DNA of 9,211 bases from Porphyrobacter sp. (GTDB lineage Bacteria; Pseudomonadota; Alphaproteobacteria; Sphingomonadales; Sphingomonadaceae): the NCBI GenBank assembly GCA_014359685.1, contig JACIYY010000179.1, forward strand, positions 1-9,211. Direction: 5' to 3'. The notes under the pieces were generated by a model that saw nothing but the letters and a program-made list of their open reading frames with translations, was not told where the DNA came from and made no database searches. This document shows, piece after piece, positions 1 through 6,489 of this stretch. Numbering within the stretch: position 1 is the stretch's first letter; each line of letters opens with the position of its first letter. A program made the translations under genes and the position numbers.

Positions 1-230
1 CCGCGCCAGTCGGCCGCGCCGACCTGCCAGCGCTGCCCGCGCCAATGCTCGAAGCTCTCGAGGTATTTCTCGTAGGCGTCGCCCCGCCCGGCCATGAACA
101 GCAGCGATCCGCGCGCACGGCCGAGCGGCGCGGGCCAGTCGAGCTGGCGGATCGCGTGCCCGTCCGGCGCCGCCCAGCGCCCCTCCCGCGCACCCTCGGG
201 GATCGCGCGGGGATCGAAGCGGCTCGCCAA
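1..230 (-). CDS. Alpha/beta hydrolase, lysophospholipase-like (partial, C-terminus outside window)
   Basis: Only about 76 N-terminal residues lie in the window, on the minus strand, running off position 1. The translation contains APDGHAIRQLDWPA, then LLFMAGRGDAYEKYLESF, then DWRG. This matches the N-terminal half of COG2267-type lysophospholipase/alpha-beta hydrolases, where a first strand is followed by a Gly-rich loop (usually GGRGD or GGRGE), an EKY-E helix and a DWRGQG strand. The nucleophile elbow and the catalytic His and Asp would lie outside the window. The start is uncertain: no in-frame ATG or GTG precedes the conserved region, and the only plausible initiator seen is TTG at 230, without a clear Shine-Dalgarno sequence. 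From memory, homologues begin only a few residues before the FDxRAIP-like segment, which fits. It is divergent from cpaA, with about 116 bases between. No functional link to the pilus genes is evident. The family call is fairly secure; the substrate is unknown. Confidence 0.7.
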   Translation of the reverse strand, partial: MASRFDPRAIPEGAREGRWAAPDGHAIRQLDWPAPLGRARGSLLFMAGRGDAYEKYLESFEHWRGQRWQVGAADWR

Positions 231-346
231 GGCGTCGACCGATGAACTGACAGCGCCCTCCCGCCGGATCCCGCCGGCCCAAGTGGTTACCGGATGGCAA
301 GCAATCGCCGCTAGCCGCGGGTCCGGATCGCCGGGAGATCGCCGCC

Positions 347-838
347 ATGCCCAATGCCCTGCTGACCTACGGCCTGCTGGCGGCGCTGGCAATCGCGCTG
401 GCCGTGGCGGCAGCGACCGACATCGCCACCCGCAGGATCAGCAACCGCCTCAGCGCCGCGATCGCTCTGGCCGCGCCGCTGTTCTGGTGGGCGAGCGGAT
501 TGTCGCTGTGGCCGGGCGTGGCGGTGCAGCTGGCGCTGGCGGCGGTCACGCTGGCGCTGTGCGCGGGCCTGTTCGCGATCCGGGCAATGGGCGGCGGCGA
601 CGTCAAGCTGCTGGCCGCGCTGGCCTTGTGGATCGAACCGGCGGCCTTCGCCCGGCTGGTGGTGGCGATGGCGCTGCTGGGCGGGGTGCTGACGCTGCTG
701 ATGATCGCCGGGGGCGGCAGGCGTCGTGGCCGAAAGCCGCTGGCGGTTCCCTATGGCGTCGCCATCGCCGCCGCCGGGCTGTGGGTGCTGGCGAGCGGAG
801 CGCTGGGGCCGGAAGGCGCCGCACCGATCGCCGGTTGA
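347..838 (+). CDS. cpaA: Prepilin peptidase CpaA/TadV (type IV leader peptidase family, peptidase A24)
   Basis: A 163-residue membrane protein, the usual size for the small CpaA/TadV peptidases that lack the N-methylase domain. It should cleave the leader of Flp-type prepilins and pseudopilins at the inner membrane. The two catalytic aspartates of the family are visible: D25 in TDIATRRISN after the first membrane helix, and D85 in the GGGDVK signature (82-87). Hydrophobic stretches span roughly residues 5-24, 38-48, 58-78, 89-121 and 133-152. The PYGVAIAAAG segment near the C-terminus is also typical. The ATG at 347 follows GGGAG at 333-337 with a 9-base spacer, which supports the start. It is the first gene of the plus-strand Tad operon. 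Unusually, no Flp pilin gene lies directly upstream; that space belongs to a divergent hydrolase. The next gene, cpaB, begins 67 bases later. Confidence 0.93.
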   Translation: MPNALLTYGLLAALAIALAVAAATDIATRRISNRLSAAIALAAPLFWWASGLSLWPGVAVQLALAAVTLALCAGLFAIRAMGGGDVKLLAALALWIEPAAFARLVVAMALLGGVLTLLMIAGGGRRRGRKPLAVPYGVAIAAAGLWVLASGALGPEGAAPIAG

Positions 839-846
839 ACCCGATT

Positions 847-854
847 TTAACCAT
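847..854 (+). promoter_or_regulatory. CtrA half-site-like octamer TTAACCAT upstream of cpaB
   Basis: The sequence TTAACCAT lies in the 67-base gap between cpaA and cpaB, inside the AT-rich patch GATTTTAACCATT in otherwise very GC-rich DNA. CtrA, the alphaproteobacterial cell-cycle response regulator, binds TTAA-N7-TTAA, and single sites resembling TTAACCAT are known; it controls pilus and flagellar genes in Caulobacter. Seen: the exact octamer and its location 52 bases before the cpaB start. Inferred: binding and regulation. The second half-site at the expected spacing is not present, so this is a candidate only. Confidence 0.35.
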
Positions 855-905
855 TCGCGCCGTAGCGGATGCCCATCGCACGCATGTCGAAAGGCGCTGG
901 TCGCA

Positions 906-1937
906 ATGGACCGCAAGAAGCTGTTTCTCCTGGTCGCGGCCCTGGTCGTGGCGCTCGGCACCGCGCTGGCCGCGCGCAGCCTGTTCGCCGGTGCCGCCAG
1001 CCCCACGGCGGGCGCCGTGCAGGCACCGCAGCCGCAGGGGCCGCGCGTGCTGGTCGCCCGGCGCGCGCTGCCGGCCGGCACGATCCTCACCGCCGATGCG
1101 GTCGATTTCCAGCTGTGGCCGCAGGGCATGGTGCAGGATGTCTACTATATCGACGGGGAGACCGACATGACGCGGCTGCTGGGCACGGTGGTGCGCCATC
1201 CGGTCACTGCGGGGGAGCCGGTGACGCGTGGCGCGCTGGTGGCCCCCGGCGATCGCGGCTTCCTGGCGGCGGCGCTCGGGCCGGGGATGCGCGCGGTGAC
1301 GGTCGAGGTCTCGGCCAGGACCGGGGTCGCCGGCTTCGTCTTTCCCGGCGACCGGGTGGACATCATGCTGACCCAGACGGTGGAGGGCGATGGCCCGCCG
1401 CTGAAAGCGACGGAGACGATCCTGCGCAATCTGCGCGTGCTGGCCACCGACCAATCGACCGAGACCACCACCGGAGAGGACGGCAAGACGCTGGTGCGGG
1501 AGTTCCGCACCGTGACGCTGGAAGTGACGCCCAAGATCGCCGAGAAGATCGCCGTTGCACAGACGATCGGCACGCTGGGCCTGTCGCTGCGCTCGATCGC
1601 GGACAGCCACACCGATCTCGACCGCGCCATCGCCACAGGCGAGATCGACCGGCCCGACAATGCCTCGCCCGAAGAGGCGGCGCGGCTGCTGCGCTCCGCC
1701 ACCGCGCGGCCGCAGGACGGCTCCAGCTCCTTCGTCACCGGCGGCGACGTGTCGCGCTTCCAGCGCACCTCCATGCCCCGGCAGGCGCGGGCGGCCTCCG
1801 CCATGCCCGCGCCGATCCCGCAGCAGACGATTGTCACCACCACGCAGAGCGGCGATCCGCAGCCCGCTGCGCGATCCGGCCCGACCGTCCTCGTGACGCG
1901 GGGCAAGACCACCTCGATCGTATCGGTGGGCCGCTAG
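906..1937 (+). CDS. cpaB: Flp pilus assembly protein CpaB/RcpC
   Basis: A 343-residue periplasmic protein anchored by one N-terminal helix (about residues 6-23, after MDRKK). A SAF-type domain follows (about 46-108, beginning PRVLVARRALPAGTIL), then the RcpC domain (about 125-245), including RAVTVEVSARTGVAGFVFPGD and the PGDRVDIML motif near 147-155. The C-terminal 100 residues are low-complexity, rich in Ser, Pro, Ala and Gln. CpaB/RcpC is thought to support or gate the secretin channel of the Tad secretion system. I chose the ATG at 906 over an in-frame ATG at 726. The upstream one would add 60 residues overlapping cpaA, whereas 906 gives a classic charged N-terminus and membrane helix and is preceded by GAAAGG at 889-894. 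cpaC follows after 50 bases. The identification is secure. Confidence 0.93.
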   Translation: MDRKKLFLLVAALVVALGTALAARSLFAGAASPTAGAVQAPQPQGPRVLVARRALPAGTILTADAVDFQLWPQGMVQDVYYIDGETDMTRLLGTVVRHPVTAGEPVTRGALVAPGDRGFLAAALGPGMRAVTVEVSARTGVAGFVFPGDRVDIMLTQTVEGDGPPLKATETILRNLRVLATDQSTETTTGEDGKTLVREFRTVTLEVTPKIAEKIAVAQTIGTLGLSLRSIADSHTDLDRAIATGEIDRPDNASPEEAARLLRSATARPQDGSSSFVTGGDVSRFQRTSMPRQARAASAMPAPIPQQTIVTTTQSGDPQPAARSGPTVLVTRGKTTSIVSVGR

Positions 1938-1987
1938 GCGTTGATCGCCTCCGCCCCGTTTCTCCGCTCACCGTCAAGGATCGCGCG

Positions 1988-3505
1988 ATGCACCGCCGCC
2001 TCGTCACCACCATCCTGACCGTCGCCTGCGTGCTGACGCCGCTCGCCTCGATCCCCGCTTCGCCCGCAAGGGCGCAGGCCGTTCTCGCCCCGCAGCAGGA
2101 GATCGTGCTGTCGATCGGGCGCGGCGAGCTGGTCACCGTGCCCGGCGCGATGGCCGAAGTGTTCGTCGCCAGTGATGTGATCGCCGATGTCGAGATCAAG
2201 TCGCAGCGCCAGCTCTACGTCATGGGCCTCGCCGGGGGGGAGACCACCGTCTATGCCAGCGATGCGGCGGGCAACGTCGTGTGGTCGGCCAATGTCCGCG
2301 TCGGCTCCAACCTCGACAGCCTCGACCAGATGCTGACGCTGGCGATGCCCGATGCCCGGATCAGCGTCGCGACGATGGGCACCGGCACCGTCCTTTTGAC
2401 CGGCACCGTCGCCGCGCCGGAGGATGCGGCCGAGGCGCAGCGGCTGGTGGAAGCCTTCATCGGGGAAGGCGCCAACGTGATCGCGCGGCTGCGGATGGCG
2501 ACGCCGTTGCAGGTCAACCTGCGGGTGCGCTTCGCGGAGGTCAACCGCTCGCTGATCCGAACGCTGGGCGCGAACCTTGCGACCTATGACCACAGCAGCG
2601 GCTTCCGCTTCGGCGTCGGCACCGGCCGCAGCCTGTCCAACGAAGCCTGGATCCCGGACGGGCCGCTGGTGGTCGGATCGGACGTGAAGCGCGTGCTCCC
2701 CGATGGATCCACGATCAACGGGCCGGGCGTCGCTACCGCCAATAACGGCACCACCATCGCCGGACTCGGCCGGTTCCTCGGGCTCGACCTGCTCGGCGCG
2801 CTGGACCTCGGCGAACGCGAGGGACTGGTCACCACCCTGTCGGAGCCCAACCTGACCGCTCTGTCGGGCGAAACTGCGGAGTTCCTGGCCGGCGGCGAGT
2901 TCCCGATCCCGCTCAGCCAAGGCCTCGGAACCACGACCATCGAATACAAGAAATACGGCGTCAGCCTCGCCTATTCACCGACCGTGCTGGCCAGCGGCCG
3001 GATTTCGATCCGGGTCCGCCCGGAAGTGTCGGAACTGTCGGCCCAGGGGGCGGTGACGATCAACGGCTTCCAGGTCCCCGCGCTGACCACCCGCCGCGCC
3101 GAAACGACAGTGGAGCTGGGCTCCGGCCAGAGTTTCATGATCGCCGGGCTGATGAGCAACAGCTCGCAGCACGCGATCGACCGCACGCCGGGGCTGGGCG
3201 AAATGCCGATCCTGGGCAATCTGTTCCGGTCCACCGAGTTCCAGAGGGGCCAGACCGAGCTGGTGATCGTGGTCACCCCCTATCTGGTCCGCCCGGTCGA
3301 CGACAGCGAGATCCGCCTGCCGACCGACGGGTTCCGCACCCCGAGCGTGGCCGAGCAGCTGATCCTCAACCGCCGCCATGCGGGCGACAGCGGGGCCGAA
3401 CGGCCGATGCCGCGCGCCGCCGAGGACGCGCCGGCCGCGGCCGATCCGGCACCGGGCCAGCCGGCGCCAACCGCCGTGCCGGAACCCGGCTTCACCCTCT
3501 ACTGA
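1988..3505 (+). CDS. cpaC: Type II/IV secretin CpaC/RcpA, outer-membrane channel of the Tad pilus
   Basis: A 505-residue secretin, which forms the multimeric outer-membrane pore for the Flp pilus. A Sec signal peptide ends around ARAQA (residues 27-31). Next comes the pilus-assembly N-terminal domain (about 38-105, with IGRGELVTVPG and the Y77-V-M-G segment), a BON-like domain (about 108-175), and the secretin core (about 275-440). The secretin signature is clear: LSEPNLTALSGE, then GGEFPIP, then TPGLGEMPILGNLFR at 400-414 and ELVIVVTPYLVRP. The C-terminal tail is Ala/Pro-rich. The ATG at 1988 is preceded by AAGGA at 1976-1980 with a 7-base spacer. The same frame is open far upstream through cpaB, but that stretch is not coding in this frame. 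cpaD starts 11 bases after the stop, so the two are co-transcribed. Confidence 0.96.
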   Translation: MHRRLVTTILTVACVLTPLASIPASPARAQAVLAPQQEIVLSIGRGELVTVPGAMAEVFVASDVIADVEIKSQRQLYVMGLAGGETTVYASDAAGNVVWSANVRVGSNLDSLDQMLTLAMPDARISVATMGTGTVLLTGTVAAPEDAAEAQRLVEAFIGEGANVIARLRMATPLQVNLRVRFAEVNRSLIRTLGANLATYDHSSGFRFGVGTGRSLSNEAWIPDGPLVVGSDVKRVLPDGSTINGPGVATANNGTTIAGLGRFLGLDLLGALDLGEREGLVTTLSEPNLTALSGETAEFLAGGEFPIPLSQGLGTTTIEYKKYGVSLAYSPTVLASGRISIRVRPEVSELSAQGAVTINGFQVPALTTRRAETTVELGSGQSFMIAGLMSNSSQHAIDRTPGLGEMPILGNLFRSTEFQRGQTELVIVVTPYLVRPVDDSEIRLPTDGFRTPSVAEQLILNRRHAGDSGAERPMPRAAEDAPAAADPAPGQPAPTAVPEPGFTLY

Positions 3506-3516
3506 AAGGGACGATC

Positions 3517-4179
3517 ATGACCGCTTTCCGCCTGCCCGCGCTGGCCCCGATCATCGCCCTCTCGCTGGGCCTGGCGCTGCCGGGTTGCACCGGCGGCGCC
3601 GTCGCCAACCGCTCGCTCGACAGCATTCACCAGCCGGTGGTCGAGACCAGCACCCAGACGCTCGACCTCGTGGCCGGCGCGGGCGGGCTGCCGGTCCCCG
3701 AACAGCGCCGGCTCGCCGCCTGGTTCGAGGCGCTGGACCTCGGCTATGGCGACCGGATCGCGCTCGAAGACGCAGGCGCCGGTGCCGAGGCTGACGCGCG
3801 GGTGCGGCAGGCCGTCGAAGCGCTCGCCAGCCGCCACGGCCTGCTGGTGGACAGCGCCGCTGCGCCGGTCACGCCCGGCCCGCTCACGCCCGGCTTCGTG
3901 CGCGTCGTGGTCAGCCGCAGCCGGGCCTTCGTGCCCGGCTGCCCCGATTGGTCGGGCTCCTCCGCCAGCACGCTCAGCAACGGCACCTCGCCCGGCTACG
4001 GCTGCGCGGTGAACGGCAACCTGGCGGCGATGATCGCCGATCCGCGCGACCTGCTGGAAGGCGCGCAAGGCAGCGGCCAGACCGCCGTGATGACCTCCAA
4101 CAAGGCCATCTCCAGCTATCGCGAACAACCCAACACGGCCGTTGACGGCCTGGCGCAGACCGTTTCCGAAGAGGAGTGA
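3517..4179 (+). CDS. cpaD: Pilus assembly lipoprotein CpaD
   Basis: A 220-residue exported lipoprotein. A hydrophobic signal ends in the lipobox L21-P-G-C24, with C24 the predicted lipidated residue. The mature part matches the CpaD family: the QTLDL motif near the start, a short alpha/beta region, then CPDWS with C142 and YGCAVNGNLAAMIADPRDLLEG with C163. The two cysteines could pair in the periplasm. CpaD is needed for pilus biogenesis in Caulobacter and is believed to act with the CpaC secretin, probably in its stability or targeting. AAAGGGA at 3505-3511 precedes the ATG at 3517. The gene lies between cpaC (11 bases) and cpaE (4 bases), the usual order. Its end carries the Shine-Dalgarno sequence for cpaE. 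Confidence 0.92.
   Translation: MTAFRLPALAPIIALSLGLALPGCTGGAVANRSLDSIHQPVVETSTQTLDLVAGAGGLPVPEQRRLAAWFEALDLGYGDRIALEDAGAGAEADARVRQAVEALASRHGLLVDSAAAPVTPGPLTPGFVRVVVSRSRAFVPGCPDWSGSSASTLSNGTSPGYGCAVNGNLAAMIADPRDLLEGAQGSGQTAVMTSNKAISSYREQPNTAVDGLAQTVSEEE
4171..4176 (+). promoter_or_regulatory. Shine-Dalgarno GAGGAG that fixes the cpaE start
   Basis: GAGGAG lies in the last codons of cpaD, seven bases before the ATG at 4184. The upstream in-frame ATG at 4142 has no comparable site and would extend the protein back into cpaD by 14 residues. This makes 4184 the better start and implies that cpaE translation is linked to that of cpaD. Confidence 0.7.
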
Positions 4180-4183
4180 GGGC

Positions 4184-5449
4184 ATGAATGCAGCCTGGAA
4201 GCCGGGCCTCGGCCAGCGCGATCCGTTCGCCGCCTTCCTCTGCGACGAGGCGACGCTGGCGCTGCTGCGGCCGGTCGCGACAGATCTGGGGCTGGTGGCG
4301 GAGAAATGCGTCATCGGCGGCCTGCGCGCGGCAATCCAGTCGCTGGCGGTGTCCGCGAGTCCGGCGATCCTGCTGGTCGACCTGTCCGATTCCAGCGATC
4401 CGCTGAACGAGATCGGCGGCCTGGCGGAGGTGTGCGAGCCGGGCACCGTGGTGATCGCGCTCGGCCGCGTCAACGACGTGCGCCTCTACCGCCACCTGAT
4501 GGCCAGCGGCATCCACGATTACCTGCTGAAGCCGGTCACCGGCGCCCAGCTCAGCGACGCGCTGCAACAGGCGAAGGACACGCTGCTGGCCCCCGCCGCC
4601 ACCGGCCCGGAGGCCGCCCACTCGCACCACGCCACGGCGCTGATCGGGATTCGCGGGGGAGTCGGCGCCTCCACCCTTGCCACCTCGCTGGGGTGGCTGT
4701 TCAGCACCGCCCACCGCCGGCCGACCGCTCTGCTGGACCTCGACGTCCATTTTGGCAGCGCCGCGATCAGCCTGGACCTCGAGCCCGGGCGCGGGCTGGT
4801 CGATGCGATCGCCAATCCCGGCCGGATCGACGGATTGTTCATCGAACGCGCGATGATCCGCGCCAATGATCGCCTCGCGATCCTGTCGGCAGAGGCCCCG
4901 ATCGACACGCCACTGGTCAATGACGGCGCGGCCTATCTCCATTTGCAGGAGGAGTTCCGGCACAGCTTCGACCTGACGGTGATCGACATGCCGCGTGCCA
5001 TGCTGATCAGCCACCCGCATTTGCTGGCGCAGGTCAACACCGTGGTTCTGGTGACCGAGCTGACGCTGCCCTGCGCCCGCGACACGATCCGCATCCTGTC
5101 ATGGCTCAAGCAGCACGCGCCCGGCGCCCAGCCGCTGGTGGTGGCCAACAAGGTGCCGCCGGGCACTGCCGAGATCGCCAAGGGCGACTTTGAATCCTCG
5201 ATCGAACGCAGCATCGACCACCTGATCCCGGCCGATCCGAAGAGCGCGACGGCGGCGGCCAAGCTGGGCAAGACGCTGGCGGAAGTGGCGCAGGCCGGCA
5301 GGACCGGCGCCGCGTTGCGCGCGCTGGCCACGGCGATCCTCGGCGCGGCGGAACAGGCCGGGGCCGACCCGCCCCCGCCCGCCGCCCGGTCGCTGCTGGA
5401 CCGGTTCGACATCAAGGGCTTGCTGGCGAAGAAGCAGTCCACGTCATGA
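4184..5449 (+). CDS. cpaE: CpaE/TadZ, receiver-like plus MinD/ParA-type ATPase for pilus localisation
   Basis: A 421-residue cytoplasmic protein. Residues about 14-132 form a response-regulator receiver-like fold and residues about 150-390 a MinD/ParA-like domain. In Caulobacter and Aggregatibacter, CpaE/TadZ positions the Tad apparatus at the pole. The P-loop reads IRGGVGAST (156-164); both lysines of the classical deviant Walker A box (KGGxGKT) are replaced, by R157 and A162, as is common in this subfamily. Further motifs are LLDLDVHFG with D185 and D187, and the VIDMP Walker-B-like segment with D268. The receiver part keeps an acidic pair D21/E22, an aspartate at the phosphoacceptor position (D66 in LLVDLSD) and K116-P117, but has G94 near where Thr/Ser is expected. 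The start is set by GAGGAG at 4171-4176. Its stop overlaps the ATG of a 12-codon mini-ORF, and cpaF, normally next, is missing. Confidence 0.93.
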   Translation: MNAAWKPGLGQRDPFAAFLCDEATLALLRPVATDLGLVAEKCVIGGLRAAIQSLAVSASPAILLVDLSDSSDPLNEIGGLAEVCEPGTVVIALGRVNDVRLYRHLMASGIHDYLLKPVTGAQLSDALQQAKDTLLAPAATGPEAAHSHHATALIGIRGGVGASTLATSLGWLFSTAHRRPTALLDLDVHFGSAAISLDLEPGRGLVDAIANPGRIDGLFIERAMIRANDRLAILSAEAPIDTPLVNDGAAYLHLQEEFRHSFDLTVIDMPRAMLISHPHLLAQVNTVVLVTELTLPCARDTIRILSWLKQHAPGAQPLVVANKVPPGTAEIAKGDFESSIERSIDHLIPADPKSATAAAKLGKTLAEVAQAGRTGAALRALATAILGAAEQAGADPPPPAARSLLDRFDIKGLLAKKQSTS

Positions 5450-5484
5450 TCGCCGGCCCCGCTACAATTTCGGACAGCCGGTGA
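5446..5484 (+). other. 12-codon mini-ORF bridging cpaE and tadB where cpaF is expected
   Basis: An ATG at 5446 overlaps the cpaE stop (ATGA). It reads MIAGPATISDSR and ends with a TGA at 5482-5484 that overlaps the GTG start of tadB (GTGA). It fills essentially the whole cpaE-tadB gap. Ribosomes could pass from cpaE through it to tadB, or it may simply be chance. It could also be the scar of a deleted cpaF, keeping its first and last codons, but I do not recognise CpaF sequence in it. No strong Shine-Dalgarno sequence precedes it. Confidence 0.35.
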
Positions 5485-6452
5485 GTCCGCTGCTGCCCGT
5501 CCTGCTGTTCGCCGCGATGCTGGCCCTGCTTACGGCCGGTTACGTCCTGTTCGCGCAAGGAGCGGCCGACAAGGAGGGCCGCCGACGGCTGCAGGCGGTG
5601 CGGCTGCGCCATTCGCAGAGCACCAGCGACCGGGTCGAGGCGCAGCTGAAGAAGGCCATCGCCGCCCGCCGCCCGCGCCAGGACAGGCTGGCCGGGTCCG
5701 GCTCCCGCGCCGAGGCGCTGGCGCTGCGGCTGGGGCGGACCGGCCGGTCGTGGACCGTGCGCCAGTATCTCTACGTCTCCGGCGGCATCGCGCTCGCGGT
5801 TGCGGGTCTGGTCTATCTGCGCACGGGGTCCGGTATGCTTGCGCTGGGCGTGGGGGTGTTCGCGGGCGCCGGGCTCCCGCACATGATCGTGGGCCGACTG
5901 ATCGGCCGCCGGATCGCCGCCTTCAACGCGCGCTTTCCTGACGCGCTGGAGCTGCTGGTGCGCGGCCTGCGCTCGGGCCTGCCGGTGGGGGAGACGCTGA
6001 AGCTGATCGCCGGCGAAATCCCGGGCCCGGTGTCGGAGGAGTTCAGGCAGGTGGTGGAGCGGATGCGGATCGGCCAGACGATGGACGATGCGCTGCAAAG
6101 CGCTGCCGACCGGCTGGGGACGCCCGAGTTCCAGTTCTTCGTCATCACCCTTGCGATCCAGCGCGAGACCGGCGGCAATCTGGCCGAAACGCTGGCCAAC
6201 CTCGCCGACGTGCTGCGCAAGCGCGCGCAGATGAAGCTGAAGATCAAGGCGATGAGCTCGGAATCCAAGGCGTCCGCCTATATCGTGGGCGCGCTGCCGT
6301 TCATCGTCTTTGCGCTGATCTGGTCGGTCAATCCCGACTATCTGGCGCCCTTCTTCACCGACGAACGCCTGATCGTCATCGGCTTGGGCGGCGCGGTGTG
6401 GATGGCGCTCGGCGCATTCGTGATGGGCAAGATGGTCAGCTTCGAGATCTGA
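5481..6452 (+). CDS. tadB: TadB, type II secretion F-family inner-membrane platform protein
   Basis: A 323-residue membrane protein of the GspF/T2SSF family, one of two subunits of the Tad inner-membrane platform that couples the CpaF ATPase to pilin extrusion. An N-terminal helix (about 3-24) is followed by a basic cytoplasmic stretch (to about 92) and two hydrophobic segments (about 97-112 and 116-136). The T2SF core spans about 148-252, starting FNARFPDALELLVRGLRSGL and containing GGNLAETLANLADVLR. Two C-terminal helices lie at about 267-284 and 298-316. The start is GTG at 5481; an in-frame ATG 12 codons later would cut into the first helix. Only a weak GGA precedes it, so translation may depend on coupling to the upstream mini-ORF, whose stop overlaps it. 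It normally follows cpaF, but here directly follows cpaE. Confidence 0.92.
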   Translation: MSPLLPVLLFAAMLALLTAGYVLFAQGAADKEGRRRLQAVRLRHSQSTSDRVEAQLKKAIAARRPRQDRLAGSGSRAEALALRLGRTGRSWTVRQYLYVSGGIALAVAGLVYLRTGSGMLALGVGVFAGAGLPHMIVGRLIGRRIAAFNARFPDALELLVRGLRSGLPVGETLKLIAGEIPGPVSEEFRQVVERMRIGQTMDDALQSAADRLGTPEFQFFVITLAIQRETGGNLAETLANLADVLRKRAQMKLKIKAMSSESKASAYIVGALPFIVFALIWSVNPDYLAPFFTDERLIVIGLGGAVWMALGAFVMGKMVSFEI

Positions 6453-6462
6453 CGGATACAAG

Positions 6463-6489
6463 ATGACGGACAAGGGCCAGCTGCCATGA
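6463..6489 (+). other. 8-codon mini-ORF ending on the tadC start (possible coupling ORF)
   Basis: The 33-base tadB-tadC gap contains ATG at 6463 reading MTDKGQLP and ending with a TGA that overlaps the tadC ATG (ATGA, 6486-6489). AAGGG at 6472-6476 is positioned as the tadC Shine-Dalgarno sequence within it. Short open frames are common by chance in such DNA, so this may have no function; it is listed because a similar arrangement precedes tadB. Confidence 0.2.

Noticed and set aside
287..315. A possible cpaA promoter, TTACCG and GCTAGC separated by 17 bases.
   Set aside because: Both boxes match consensus poorly; I could not identify a promoter for the operon with any confidence in the 231-346 gap.
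869..1987. The cpaC reading frame is open upstream for another 373 codons, which could be read as an 878-residue protein.
   Set aside because: This part overlaps cpaB in another frame, its translation is low-complexity Arg/Gly/Ala-rich as expected for an out-of-frame shadow in GC-rich DNA, and the signal peptide and Shine-Dalgarno sequence place the start at 1988.
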